A stretch of 64,000 nucleotides of DNA from Podospora pseudocomata (Eukaryota > Ascomycota > Sordariomycetes > Sordariales > Podosporaceae): contig NW_026946363.1 of NCBI RefSeq assembly GCF_035222375.1, positions 7,440,001-7,504,000 of the forward strand, written 5' to 3'. A program made the translations under genes and the position numbers. Position 1 is the stretch's first letter, and each line of letters starts with the position of its first letter. The notes below the pieces were generated by a model. The model ran no database searches, had not been told where the DNA came from, and saw nothing but the letters and a program-made list of their open reading frames with translations. This document shows positions 47,600 to 58,871 of the stretch, one piece after another.

Positions 47600-48782
47600 A
47601 GTGCTCGTGACGACGAGAGCGGACCACGATAAACACCGAGGGGCTCTACAAAAACAGGAGATGAAGGGGTTGGGGAGCGCTAAGGGCAGCAGACATGTAC
47701 ATGCACGGAACATAACGAATATGTGTCCCTGATGAGCAAGATAAAGCGATGACAATTATGATGAGTTTATGTATGGCGTTAGACATCCGGGCAAGACAGG
47801 ACAGGGGCATGAATCAGGGTCAGGAAATCAGGCAAGGGCATGGGCATGGAAAGGAAACATGATTAGTGGTAGCGTCAGCCAGTCACCACGAATACACGAA
47901 AATGCTATGCCTTTGAGCCAACAAAGCTATACACCGGTAAAAGTCATGCAAAATTAGAGACTACTTGATTACTAGTCTGACTGGTGACCTCACAAAAACT
48001 CCCAAAACAGATATAGCATGTGTGAGTGAAAAAATAGACAGCGACCAAGGAGAAACAACACACTAGAATTGGTCTGCCTACCCACATTCAAGCCCCAACC
48101 AGCTTCCGAACCCCTCCGCTCTCCATCACCATATTGTTATCGCTCCCCTGATGTGAATCACAACTCTTCATTTGCTCCCTATTTGCTTACCTGCTGCGCT
48201 TGGAACCCTCTGCAATGCCCAGTGGCATTATCGATAGCACAGCAACACCTGATTTGGTGAACCCTTGGTGTTCATTGAAAGGAACAAAGCCAAAGACAAA
48301 AGATTGATCACACCAAGGAGATGAACACAGCATCATCGTGAAAGAGACAGAAAGATAATAATAATAATAATAAGTAGCGATTAGAAAAAGGCAAAAAGGT
48401 CATGTCCCCCATCTGTCTATCCCATCCCAGTCTTTGTTGCTTCAAACCGCTGGAACCTAAAAGAGAGAGAGAAAAAAACAAAGTGATGACAGTAATAGTA
48501 GTTAAGAAATGATCGCACACTCTAATAAGAGAGAAAGTGGCAAAAAAGTAATCAAGGAAAAAAACATCAAAAAAAAATCAAAAGAAAACACTGCCAATCC
48601 CTGATTTAGGGATGACAAGGTATCATCGTGATAATCATCAAACCCATTTCCTGTCCACCCATCCGTCTATATTGTTGCTTTGGCAATACCGAAAAAGAGA
48701 TGTCTTCATATACAAGAAGCTGAGATCAAAGAAGAGAGGTCGAAACCGAGGCCGGGGGCTGACCATCATGAGTCTGCACAGT
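47600..48782. other. Convergent intergenic region, no gene seen
   Basis: About 1.2 kb between the stop codons of CSN6 and the dehydrogenase, probably 3' untranslated sequence. It includes a short (ATA)n tract at 48354-48372. Confidence 0.6.
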
Positions 48783-50319
48783 CTACTCGGCTTCAATGAC
48801 GACCTTGAGTACGAGATTGCCGTCGTCATCCACGGTCCTGCTCGCGAGCTCAAACGCCCCCTTGGCATTGTCGAGGCCCTTGAAGCGGTGGGTGACCATC
48901 TCGTCCAAGTTCGGCAGAGCATAACCGCCACGGGTTGGTCTGTTGCGGGCGCAGAGGAGCTTTATTCCGGTAGCATAGGTGTTGGCATACCGAAAGATAC
49001 CCAGGATGTCAATCTCGCGTAGATGGGCTACCGACATGGGAAGGGTTTGGATCGGCGTCCCCATGCCCACCATGATGACCTTTCCTCCGGCCTTGGTGGC
49101 GTACAGGGCTGTGTGCATGCACACCTCTTTGCCAGTACATTCAAACGTGATATCGACGCCATCGCCCTCGTCATCGATCAAAGGGCTAGAGCCGTTTGCC
49201 TCGGCGAGCATCTCGGCAGCGAGTGTCTTGGCCGTGTCAAGGGAACTCTGAAACGAGATGGTGCTGGCGGGTGTCATGACGCCTTCGCAAGGCGTCGACG
49301 TGCCCGAGTTGCTGCTGTTGTACAGTGATGAGCAGCTGGAAGAGGTGTGGAGCTGTTTTGGCACCACATAGCCGTGTGTGGCAAAGCCTTTGGCGATGGC
49401 AAAGTTGACCCGGCCTTGGTCCACATCTGCAATGGTGACGGTAGAGCATCCGGACTGGCGAGCCATGGCGGCGGTCAGAAGACCAACAGCTCCCGCACCA
49501 AGTACAAGTGCACTGGAGCCAGGCGTAGGAGTGGCCCGGTTGACAGCATGCAGGGCTACTGAGAGGGGCTCGAGCAGAGCAGCAGCATCAAAGGAGACAT
49601 TCTCGGGGAGCCTAGAAAGACAAGGTTTAGCCGTCTGAGCTATGACGAGACATGTAGATTGCCAAACATACTTGTGACACCACGTTGCGGGGTGGTTTAT
49701 GCGATCTTGCAAAGTGCCCTGGAAATGCGGGAACGATTTGGCACTGCTTCTGAACCGCATCTTCTTGCAGAGGTTATACCTCCCCTGGCGGCAGATACCA
49801 CACTGGCCACAGGGTATACCGACCTCGAGTGCAACGCGGTCACCAACATTAAAGCCGGTGACGTGAGGCCCGATGGCAACGACGGTTCCCGAGGACTCAT
49901 GGCCCAGAGAAAGGGGCTGACAGGCACAAAGGTCACCGTTGGCGAACTTCTTGTAGTAGGACACATCAGATCCACAGATTCCTGTGGTCTTGATGGCAAC
50001 CTGTAGTTCACCAATCCCCGGTTCTTGAATATGTCTTTGCTCCTAGACGTGGTGTGAGCAGCTTGACCATTGGACGCGGCTGGCCGAAAATGTCAAGGCT
50101 GAGAAACGACCCCTATCATAGTCCCTGTGTAACCGACCGATCTAAGATCTCTTGGGGCACTCAGGGGTCAGAAGGCGAGGGGCGGGGTGACAGCTATAAA
50201 GACAAACTTACCAATCGTAAATCACGCGGGCCATGCAGGACTGACGCATTGATCGTTGAAGCCTTTGACATGGCGGGTATGTGCATTGGCGCCGAGTCAC
50301 CAGTTGCGGAGGGCGCCAT
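48783..50319 (-). CDS. Zinc-dependent polyol dehydrogenase (sorbitol/xylitol dehydrogenase-like)
   Basis: Exons 50319-50212, 50042-49672 and 49611-48783 join to 435 aa. The joins give LHGPRDLRL-EQRHIQEPGIGE and ATWCHK-LPENVSFDAAALLE, both classic for the family. Catalytic zinc residues are visible: Cys59 (TTGICGSDV) and His84-Glu85 (LGHESSG). The structural zinc set is complete (Cys114, 117, 120, 128; CGQCGICRQGRYNLC). The Rossmann motif VLGAGAVGLL is followed by TIADVDQGR, whose Asp favours NAD+ over NADP+. The enzyme should oxidise a sugar alcohol to a ketose. It is longer than the usual 350-380 aa: a Ser/Thr-rich loop (CSSLYNSSNSGTSTPCEGVM and onward) adds roughly 40-50 residues inside the cofactor domain. 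The exact substrate (xylitol, sorbitol or another) is not decidable here. Confidence 0.87.
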
Positions 50320-53300
50320 CTTCAAGGAAGGGAAACGGGGGGCGTGGGATGTAAGTGGGATGTAGAGGTGGGATAGGTGTGTCCAGCCAACGAGGGGCCG
50401 TGAAAAGGGGTCTTCCCCGTGGGGTTTGGGAATCCGGGGAGCGCAGCTAGGGGACCAAAGGCTTGCTGTGTGATCCGAGAAGCACCACTGCGGCTCTGTT
50501 TGGTGTACGTGGGCGCGGGATGATGTGAGTTGAAGGGTGGTCAGGGAACGCGAGAGAACCGAGGGACAGAAAAAGATAAAAATGTGAAGGGGCAGAGGCA
50601 AGTCTGGTGGCGACGCTTGCGTATGGTTATGAGGGAGGGGGTAAAAACCTCTCAGGGCCAGGGGAAACGGATCTGGAGTGGATGGAGCAAGTGAGGAAAA
50701 GCTGGCGGATGCTCGTAAACTCAGATCAAGAGTGGGGGTCTCGCCAGGCTCTTTAAGTATAGTAACGACGGTTTGGTTGCGATAATATGAAGCACTGACG
50801 TGCTGATATGTGTCAATCCTTGGTGGATGCAGTCCGGGGGTGGGAAGGTAGGAAGCAGCAGCGTCAAGAAACCAGGGGCTAGACAAGGTTCAGGAGCGGA
50901 AGTGAAGATGCTTGTCTTCCCTCTCTAGAGCCAAAGCACCACTTTGAAGCAGCCGGCTCACCCAGTCAGATATCGACTAGTTATCTCTACTTCTGCACAA
51001 GGGAGCAAATCTTAAGGGACCATCCATGCGCTCCATAGCAGCGCAGAGAGAAGCTCCATAATCTCGGGATCTCATGCAAGGAGGTTAACGAGGGTTTGTT
51101 GCTTCGGCAGGACATCCCATCATCCATGTCCGAGGACGCAGCATCGCGACATTCAAGGGTAGAAAAGCTTCACCCATCCGGCGCCGGAGGCGGTTCAAAA
51201 GCACCGAGAATCCCCACCAGCGCCACTGTTTGGCTTCTGCGTCTCTGCACTTTTGATGTGGACATATGTGCAGGTATGTGTATGTATATGCTGTGGCAGC
51301 TGTGTGCAAGTACGGTAGGTGAACTGTGGTGGCGGCGTGCTGTGTACTGGCACCTTGGGTGATGCGGGAGAACGGGATACGCACCGCAGGCCCCTGGCAA
51401 GTATGGGTACCTTGAGCACGTTCCAGAGTCGCAACTGTCGAGGAACAGAGTATGTTGGAGACCAGCCAGGCCAGTCCTGGTGCGATCCGGGAGCACTTGG
51501 GGCGAGGGTCTTTCCCGTCTGGGTCTGCTCGAAACCGTCTGAGTGGACCGCTTTCGACAAAAATGAGGTACTGTCCGAGAAGGGCACAGAGTGCCGGGAT
51601 CTCAACGCAATGGAGGAACGAATAGCTGGCTTCCATGCAGCAACATGCATGTATATGTCAAGTACGGCTACTTGGCCGCGGCTTGTCTGCAGACAGCTAG
51701 GGCACCTATCACTTATCGCCAGAGGCTGGGTGCTCAGACAACAATAACCGGGAAGAGGTAAACCGGCAGATTGCGAAGCCGACAACGGCTTGCGGCCGAG
51801 GGAAGAAGAGTAAGAACGATGAGAATAGAAGCCAGGTCGACCGCCAACGGGGACAGGGTAAGTCGGCGGTAACGGTAATATCAGACGGAAGACGGGTGCC
51901 CAGGGCCGGCTGTTCCAGTGTTTAGCGAGGCTACACAACTCCCGGCCACTACAACGTCGTCCGGGATATGACGATATATGTAGAAGCAGCAGAACCCTCA
52001 CCTCGCCCCGGCAGGTGGAGAGATGCTCGTGAAGAGCTTTACACCGATGGGGAGCAGAGGATGCCTGTAGAGCCGAAGGTGGTGTGGGCCGAGTTGTGCA
52101 CTCCCAAGAGCGATCGCGGACTTGGGTCAAAGGTGTCAAGCTGTTTTGATGGGTGGACGGAGAGAGGACGGGGAGGGACGAGAAGTCTAGAGGAACCATG
52201 AATGGGGCAGGGGGTTGGAGAAGGGTGTGTGGGGATGCGGTGTTCGCATCTGGGCTGTGAATGGCGTCGATGACGAGTTAGAGGGGCAAGCCAGATGTAG
52301 GCAAAGCGAGGTAGGTGGGATAAAAACCTGGAGAGAGACGGAAAAGAATGAAACGCTCGAGTCAATCATGAAGATTGCGCGGTACCTAGGTACAGGGCAC
52401 CTGCCTTGCCTAGGTACCTACCTACCTTAGGTATCTACGGCTACCGCGTCTATCCTAGGTACTCACTCCAGGTTGAAGGCAAGAACCCTATCTGTTGGTT
52501 CTCTGCACCTTCGTCTTTTTTTTTTCTTTTTCGCTTTTCCCCTGCCGCGCTGCCGATAACGCGATCCGGGAGTGACAAAGTGCTGACATCTCCTGGGGAA
52601 GAGCCGGGCCGCGGTTGGGGTCGCTCTGGGGAACGGATGTGTCTCCGCACAGTGAAGTAGCCTCCCGGGTGCAACCCAAAAGCTGTTCTCCAGCTCAGCT
52701 CGGAAACCTGCCTCGTTTGTACATATTTTCTGGCTGTGCGTACGCTGATGCTTTTTGTGTTGGAGGTAGAGCTCTCTATCTGTGGCAGATCGACGCGGTG
52801 GAAGGAAACCCCTTGGAGATCACTCGCTAGCCTCATAGTATAGCTCTCCAAATTCTTGAACCCCACATGTTGCTAACCCCGCTCCACCACAGAGCATGGG
52901 TTCGTTCCAAACGGCCCGGAAGTGGGCCGGTCAACATGCCCCAATACGACCGGGGACCCGTTGATATCTCAACGGCTACGACGACAACAGCTCGCTCGAC
53001 ATGGCTCGAATTCTGACCAGTCTGTGATGAGTCTGTCCGGATCTAGAAATGTCCTGCGAACGATTCATGCCGAGCACGGAAGAAATCACTCTAGCGGTCA
53101 GGAACCACGGGCTGTCAAACTGAGGAGGCAAATGAACGATATGCACCGTGTATTTTGCCGGCCCTATGGCGAAACCTGCGCACATGGCATGGCAGGGGTA
53201 GCTTCCACTTTTTTTGGTATTTGAAACGGAGCACCAACTTCCAGCAGTGCTGACGAAGCCAGATTCGCCGTGATTTGCCCTCTCGAAGAAAGTATATCTC

Positions 53301-56117
53301 GGGAGAGGTGATGTCCAGCCGCCGCTGCACAAAGACTGAGTGAGTGCCGGAAGACCTCTTACTCGGAGGCGGGATGCTGCGGCCCTGGAAGCGGCCCAAC
53401 AGCCAAATACGATATGAACATGCACATTTATCGAGTCCTTATCAAAACACCGACAAGAAACAGCGGTCGCACAGTGGGTGCCCGAGATCGATTACGCCGT
53501 GTTGATCTTGAGTTCCAGACAAGACGACTGATAACAGGACAGGTACATACTCCGTACATGCTCCTTATCGAACGCACCCGGATCTTTGTCGGATGCTTCC
53601 TCGGTCTCTCCTGTGCAACCCAACCGAGGAACATGAGGTTGGAGAAAACTGGGGTTGGACGACCCAACAACCAGCGGCTCTAAGACGAAGAAGAAAAAAA
53701 GCAACAACGCCCAGACCTGCCCCACGATTCCATCATCGTATCGCGCTAGCAGGGGCGGGAGCGGCGTGTGGGGCCACCAGGCACTTCGGACCAAGATAGG
53801 CAGATCCTAGCTGGCGAGATTTTCCAGCACTCGATGACTGAAGAGACTGATGACGAGAACGACTCCTTACAGAGCGCTCTCGCACAACTCAAATATCCCG
53901 CTCATACATCAAACGCACGCGGCAGTGTTGCTTCAGAGTGGCCAGTATCTCATGACGGTTCAAGACACGTCTCCCTCAAAAGGAACGCTTAATGAGGAAA
54001 GCCGGGAGATGCTGCTGCTCAAGGTGCCTATCTCGCAACTCGCAAAGCGGTCCAGGTCGTCAGGGCTTGCGGCCAGCTGGCCGATATTCCACGACTATAC
54101 ACGCCATGAACTTTCACGTCATGGGGCTCCTAGCCTGTAGGTTGGTATCCCCGCTCCTTGTTATGGAACCGATGGCGTTGTCAGGACCCGGGACCATCGG
54201 CGCCAGGTCTGCATGGAAGGCGTAGTGTAGGCCAATCCCACCATCAAATTCACAAACACCTGCCGTTGCATCGGGCCAAACTGCTCCGGGTTCCCGAAGG
54301 CCTAGCTACATGCTTAGGAACCGCTTCCGTCGCTCCGGCGAAGATTCGGACCTGCCTCCACAGAGAGCAAAGTCGATCTGGTTCCCATGTGCGCCGGCGA
54401 GAAGAGTTGGAATTCGCTAGCGTTCTGCAGATGTTGGAAGGGCATTGGGTGCCTTGCCCCTCGCTCGCAGCGGCAGCTGTGTTTTAATGGAGTTTTTCGC
54501 AAAGGTTACCAGTACCAACAATACTCGCTCGTACGAACACCAGGATTCACTCCCGTGGCACTACGAGGCTGCACCGGATGAGTACACCGGAAACCCTGCA
54601 TCTCTCCTGCAGATATAATAAAAAACACAGGGTTATACGGATTCCGTACATACACATATAGCTGCACGACACCACCATGCAAACCCCCCTGGTAAATCTT
54701 CCAGGGAGGTTTGTCACCGCACCTACACAATACACCACTTACCGAGATGATGGATAGGCGAAGCGGTGAGCGTGCAGAGCTCGCTTCCTCGATTTCTGAT
54801 CTGGTCCAAGAGAGCCCCCTGGACTTCGCAACCAAAACAGTGGCCAGTGAAAGCAACGTTGACGGCAGGCTCTATGCGACCGCCCTCCGGACCCTTTCCC
54901 CGGAGCCTCGGCCTCGCCTCAAAGCGCCCGTTCGCTGTTGCTAACTTTGGTGCTCGGTTCTTTTGCCACACAGGTCGACGACAACCAAAAGTATGCCGGT
55001 ATAGTGGGATCATGAGCGCCCGGCCGTATCGTGCTCACTCGGACTTTGAAGGGCCCCCGCTCGCTGGTAGCTTGCTGCCCGTCCCCCACGAACAGGACGG
55101 GACGGCCCTGCCGGGTGTGTCTACCGGTTGGACGCTGACGTTGGTGATGTGATCCGAGCATGACAACGGGAAGCTTAAAAAGGTAGGGGGAGCAACGGAT
55201 GTAGCAGCTTGACAGCTGTGTGGTAGGGACGGGGAGCTTACAAGCGAGCATGTTTTGAGCCGCCCTCTGCCCTGGTGTCGTCATCGTCGAATCCGTTTCC
55301 CCATATGTTGCTAGATGGGCATTGGTCTGCTGTCGTCATCTAGCTTTTAATACACGCGGTAAAAGAATAGATGAAGAGGTTCAACTGCCGGTTTCATACG
55401 TCGTTGATCCCCCCCAGACGGAACAAAATATATTCAGATAGATACAGATCCGTCCAAAAAGGGGTTTGATAGAAACAGCCCAACGCGCCTCGAGAAGCAT
55501 ATACCTCCCTGCGGGGAGGCATGATATCAGACGAGTCCCCTACCTATGCTACTGTCAGACGGCACAGTGCTTTGACCCTTGAGCAAGTATCTATACATGT
55601 ACATCTGGAGTCGAGCCGCTACCTCTTCATAACCATCAGCCATTACCTAATCTTTTGCCAACGTCTATAAGGGAAAATCTAACCACCAAGCACACCTTTC
55701 CTTCGGTATCACAACATTTAAGTCATCAAAAACACACAGGCTGACTCGTCCAGTATCATGTGTGAAGAGATGGCCTTTAGGCTACCAAAAGACCCCCGTG
55801 GTTCATGCTGTTGTGTCACCGAAGTCAAGCCGAGGGCAGTGTAACCATTGCTGTACGTGAGTTGTAAACCGAGCATTTTCTGCATCGTCATCTTCCTCCT
55901 GCTGCGGCTGCTTCTAACTTGCTTGCTGGCTACTGCGGGACTACTACTGTCGTGTCCCTCTTACATCATACTTCTGCATCTTCGGCCATCCCGTCTTCTG
56001 GGCAATAGTTCTTTTTCATCATGTAATATCTCGACTCGTTGACCCCCCTGCTTGATCACAGACATTTCTTCCACACCACGCTCCCAATGTTCCTTTATCC
56101 TTTAGAATTTTGACAAG
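50320..56117. other. Intergenic region of about 5.8 kb, no supportable gene
   Basis: Upstream of the dehydrogenase and downstream of VPS17. The open frames are short, overlap on both strands and show no family character. A cluster of CCTAGGTAC palindromes lies at 52381-52462. The first ~600 bp are probably promoter and leader of the dehydrogenase gene. Confidence 0.6.
52381..52462. repeat. Cluster of CCTAGGTAC palindromic motifs
   Basis: GTACCTAGGTAC (a perfect palindrome) at 52382-52393, CCTAGGTACC at 52409-52418, CCTTAGGTA at 52425-52433 and CCTAGGTAC at 52454-52462 all lie within about 80 bp. Confidence 0.85.
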
Positions 56118-58145
56118 TTAGAAGGTGCTTGTAGCCAACCGACTGGCCGCATTTCTCGCATCGACCCTGTCCTCGTCGTCCTCTTCCGCTAAACCCGGCA
56201 GATTTCCAGCCACCGAACCGCCGCCACCGCTCAACGCCCGCGTCCTTGCCCCCTGATCGTGACCGCCCTCTCCGCCTTCCTCCCCTTCCTCGGAAACGCT
56301 GCCAGCCATAAAGCTTCCCGAGACACTCCTGCTCATGTTGCTGTCGTGCCGTCTAGGAACACCACTCCAGGCGTCGCCCTTGGGTCCCTGGGAGGTAGCC
56401 ATGCTGACCCGTCTGACAGGCGGATGAGCCTCTCTCCCGAGACGCGAGAGCCCACCGCTAGAGTCGATCGCTCGAATGTCGGGTCGCACAGACTCGAGGA
56501 GTGCCAGTGTGCGCCTTTCGGCTTCAATTTCGCGAATCACGTATTCACGGATGGAGAGCCGTAGATCGGCTGCCGTGCGAGCGAACCACTTGCGCCGTTC
56601 GTGAACCAAATTTTGTGTGACGCGGGTGGTCTTTTGGTAGAGTGCCGTTTCTGTCTCACGCGCTTCGTGCAGGGCGCCGATCGCTTCGTCGACTTTCTCG
56701 CGGCGGACATTGGAGGAGGCTTTGAGGCGGTCGGCCGCGTTGAGTTTGCTGCGAGTTTGCTCCTGGGCTTGGAGGAACTCGCGAATCAAAATTTGGCGGT
56801 TCGTGAGGGTCTCCTTGACGATGAAGGCATCCTGAGAGTGGTATTGGAAGGGGTCACCAATTGTGGTAGCCTCAGCTGTTGCTTGGGCGGCGTGGAAGTC
56901 GCCGACGGTCTGGACGATCTTGCCTAGCTTGCGATAGGCATTGGCTAGCCCTGGATGGAGCTCTTGAACGTGCATGTTGCCAAGTTTGACGCCAAAGTCG
57001 GATTCGGCAAGTCCGAGACCTAGAGTTCATCGTCAGAGATTTGGGTTTCCTTGACCGTAACAAAGAACAATCGGGCACATACCTCTGCGTGACTTGACAA
57101 GCTTGTCAACCTTGTGCCCGGCATCCATCGCTCCCAGATAAAATAGCTTGACAATGGGGCGGGCCTCCTGCAGCTCAGGAGTGTCATCTGGGGGCGGGGC
57201 AAACTGCTTCAAGATCTTTCTGCGCACACCAGTTGCCGGCTGCTTCTTTTTTACCATGGGGCTGTAGCCGAAATCGCTCTCCACAAAAAGCACCATTTCA
57301 GGATCTCTGGCCAACACCTCGCTGCTGCAGACGTAGTTGAACCACCTCTGGAGGAGCGCCTTGACACGAATCTCATCCTCCTCGGTGCCCGCACCGGCGG
57401 ATGTCAAAGCTGGCGGTACCGCCGGCACAATAGCCTCGGGGTTGGCCGAGATCAAGTGCTCGGCAAGCTTGATGAATTCAGAGTGGAGACGGCGTACATC
57501 GCGGTACTGTGTCGTTCTAAAGGCAGGGAAGTTTGTCTTTTTCTTGTAAGCATCCGTCTTGTTCCTAACGACGTATAACCAAGAAAGGGGCCGTACATGT
57601 ACATCAAATCTCAAAATAGGATCCTTCCTTCCCGTCCGTTCCAGCCCAGTGATCTTGGCCTGCAATTTGAACTGGGGCGCCTGCGATCGCCGGGGCTGCT
57701 GCTGTTGCGGCCGGTCTTGACCCTGGGGTGCCCCTTCGGCCGCAGGATTTTGCGATTGTTGCTGCTGCTGATGCTGATGCTGAGGTCCTGGAGATAATGG
57801 CCCATGGTCGCCAGCCCCTGAAGCGTGGTTTTCCGTGTAATGCTGGACGCCGCCCGGCTCGTCCATACTGGGCTCCACGCCATGGGATTCGGCAGCTGAG
57901 ACAGTGCTCGCAGTGTCTGGTCGCTTATAATCAGAATCGCTTGCGCCGAACCCGCCATCGTCGTGGAGACCATTGTTGGAGCTGTGGGAGGGGAATCGGT
58001 AACGGGAGGGCGGGGCATCGCCCGTCAGCCCGGCGATGCTGGAGCCGAAGCCGGTCTGATCCTGTCTGGGCGAGGAACTGGGAGAGTTACCCCAAGGCGA
58101 AGCCTCGGCAGCATGGTCGTCTTGTATCGATGCGCTGTAATCCAT
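56118..58145 (-). CDS. vps17: Retromer sorting nexin Vps17 (PX-BAR)
   Basis: Exons 58145-57597, 57536-57083 and 57019-56118 join to 634 aa. Residues 1 to about 155 are disordered and Gln-rich. The PX domain runs from about 158 to 290 (KITGLERTGRKDPILRFDVH, FRTTQYRDVRRLHSEFIKLA, MVLFVESDFGYSP). The BAR-type helical domain follows (ARPIVKLFYLGAMDAGHKVD, LANAYRKLGKIVQTVGDFHA, WFARTAADLRLSIREYVIRE). The C-terminus is Ser/Gly-rich. The 60 bp first intron is in frame and has no stop; it was removed because the family continues RFDVH directly into TNFPAFRTTQ, and because it has GTACGG, a CTTAC branch site and AAAAAG. Vps17 pairs with Vps5 to form the membrane-bending half of retromer on endosomes. 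The gene is divergent with MEF2. Confidence 0.9.
57537..57596 (-). other. Stop-free in-frame intron of VPS17 (60 bp)
   Basis: Donor GTACGG, branch GATGCTTACAAG and acceptor AAAAAG. If retained it would add 20 residues (starting VRPLSWLYVV) inside the PX domain, between two strands. Confidence 0.75.
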
Positions 58146-58871
58146 GGCGGTTTATTATGTGGTTCGAACTAAGATATGCGGATGTTCTGTTGAGATGACG
58201 TGGGAGGTCTAGTTATTGCGCAGTTGTTGGGAAGCTTGTCGGTCCCGGCAATGACGTGCGGTGTGACAGGGGAGCTCTTGGAGGGAGTGGCCGGGCCACA
58301 ATAGCAAGTGTTTCTGATAATTCAACTCGTTTCGATCCAGGTAACTTGGCCAGTCGCACGTCGTCGTTGTGGCCGTATAGCGTAGCGTGGCGTGTCCAGC
58401 GTGAAGCAGCTGAGGTGAGGTTGGATGTGACCGCGGGTGGCTTGTGTCGTTCGGCGCCTTGCTCCCTCTGGAAACAATGGAAATGGAAGCGCCAAGCGAT
58501 CTATGGCTGGGATTTGGGAGCGGGGTACGCACGGTCCACCTGAAGCTCGCAGCTTGAGCTCCTGTCCTAAAGCTACCCTGCCTGACTGCTCTAAAAATCG
58601 AAACTCAATGCAGAGACAGCTCTGTTGTTCGATCTCCGAGTGAGAAAATCAACAGCTGTCCTTCTGGCTACGTCTTCTTTTAGTCTAGAGGCATGGTCCC
58701 CTTCCCTTCGTTCAACAGGACCTAAGCAGTAAGCTCGGCAGCTTGGTATGCAGAGCTGATTGGCTGCTGACTCGTTGACTGAAGCTATCCTCGGGTTGGT
58801 AGTTTATCTCTTGTGGGCTCACAGCATACCTGGTATCGAACAAGCTGAGCCGAAGGGATCAAAGCTTGGGA
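58146..58871. promoter_or_regulatory. Divergent promoter region, VPS17 and MEF2
   Basis: A spacer of 726 bp. A CCAAT box on the minus strand (ATTGG, 58759-58763) and a TGACTC element (58768-58773), matching the half-site bound by Gcn4/CPC-1-type factors, lie about 100-110 bp before the MEF2 start. The function of either is unproven. Confidence 0.45.

Noticed and set aside
51195-52199. Open frame of 334 codons on the minus strand
   Set aside because: Ser/Pro/Cys-rich sequence with no recognisable blocks, ending in an encoded dinucleotide repeat (HIHTHTCTYVHI). Overlapping frames exist on both strands.
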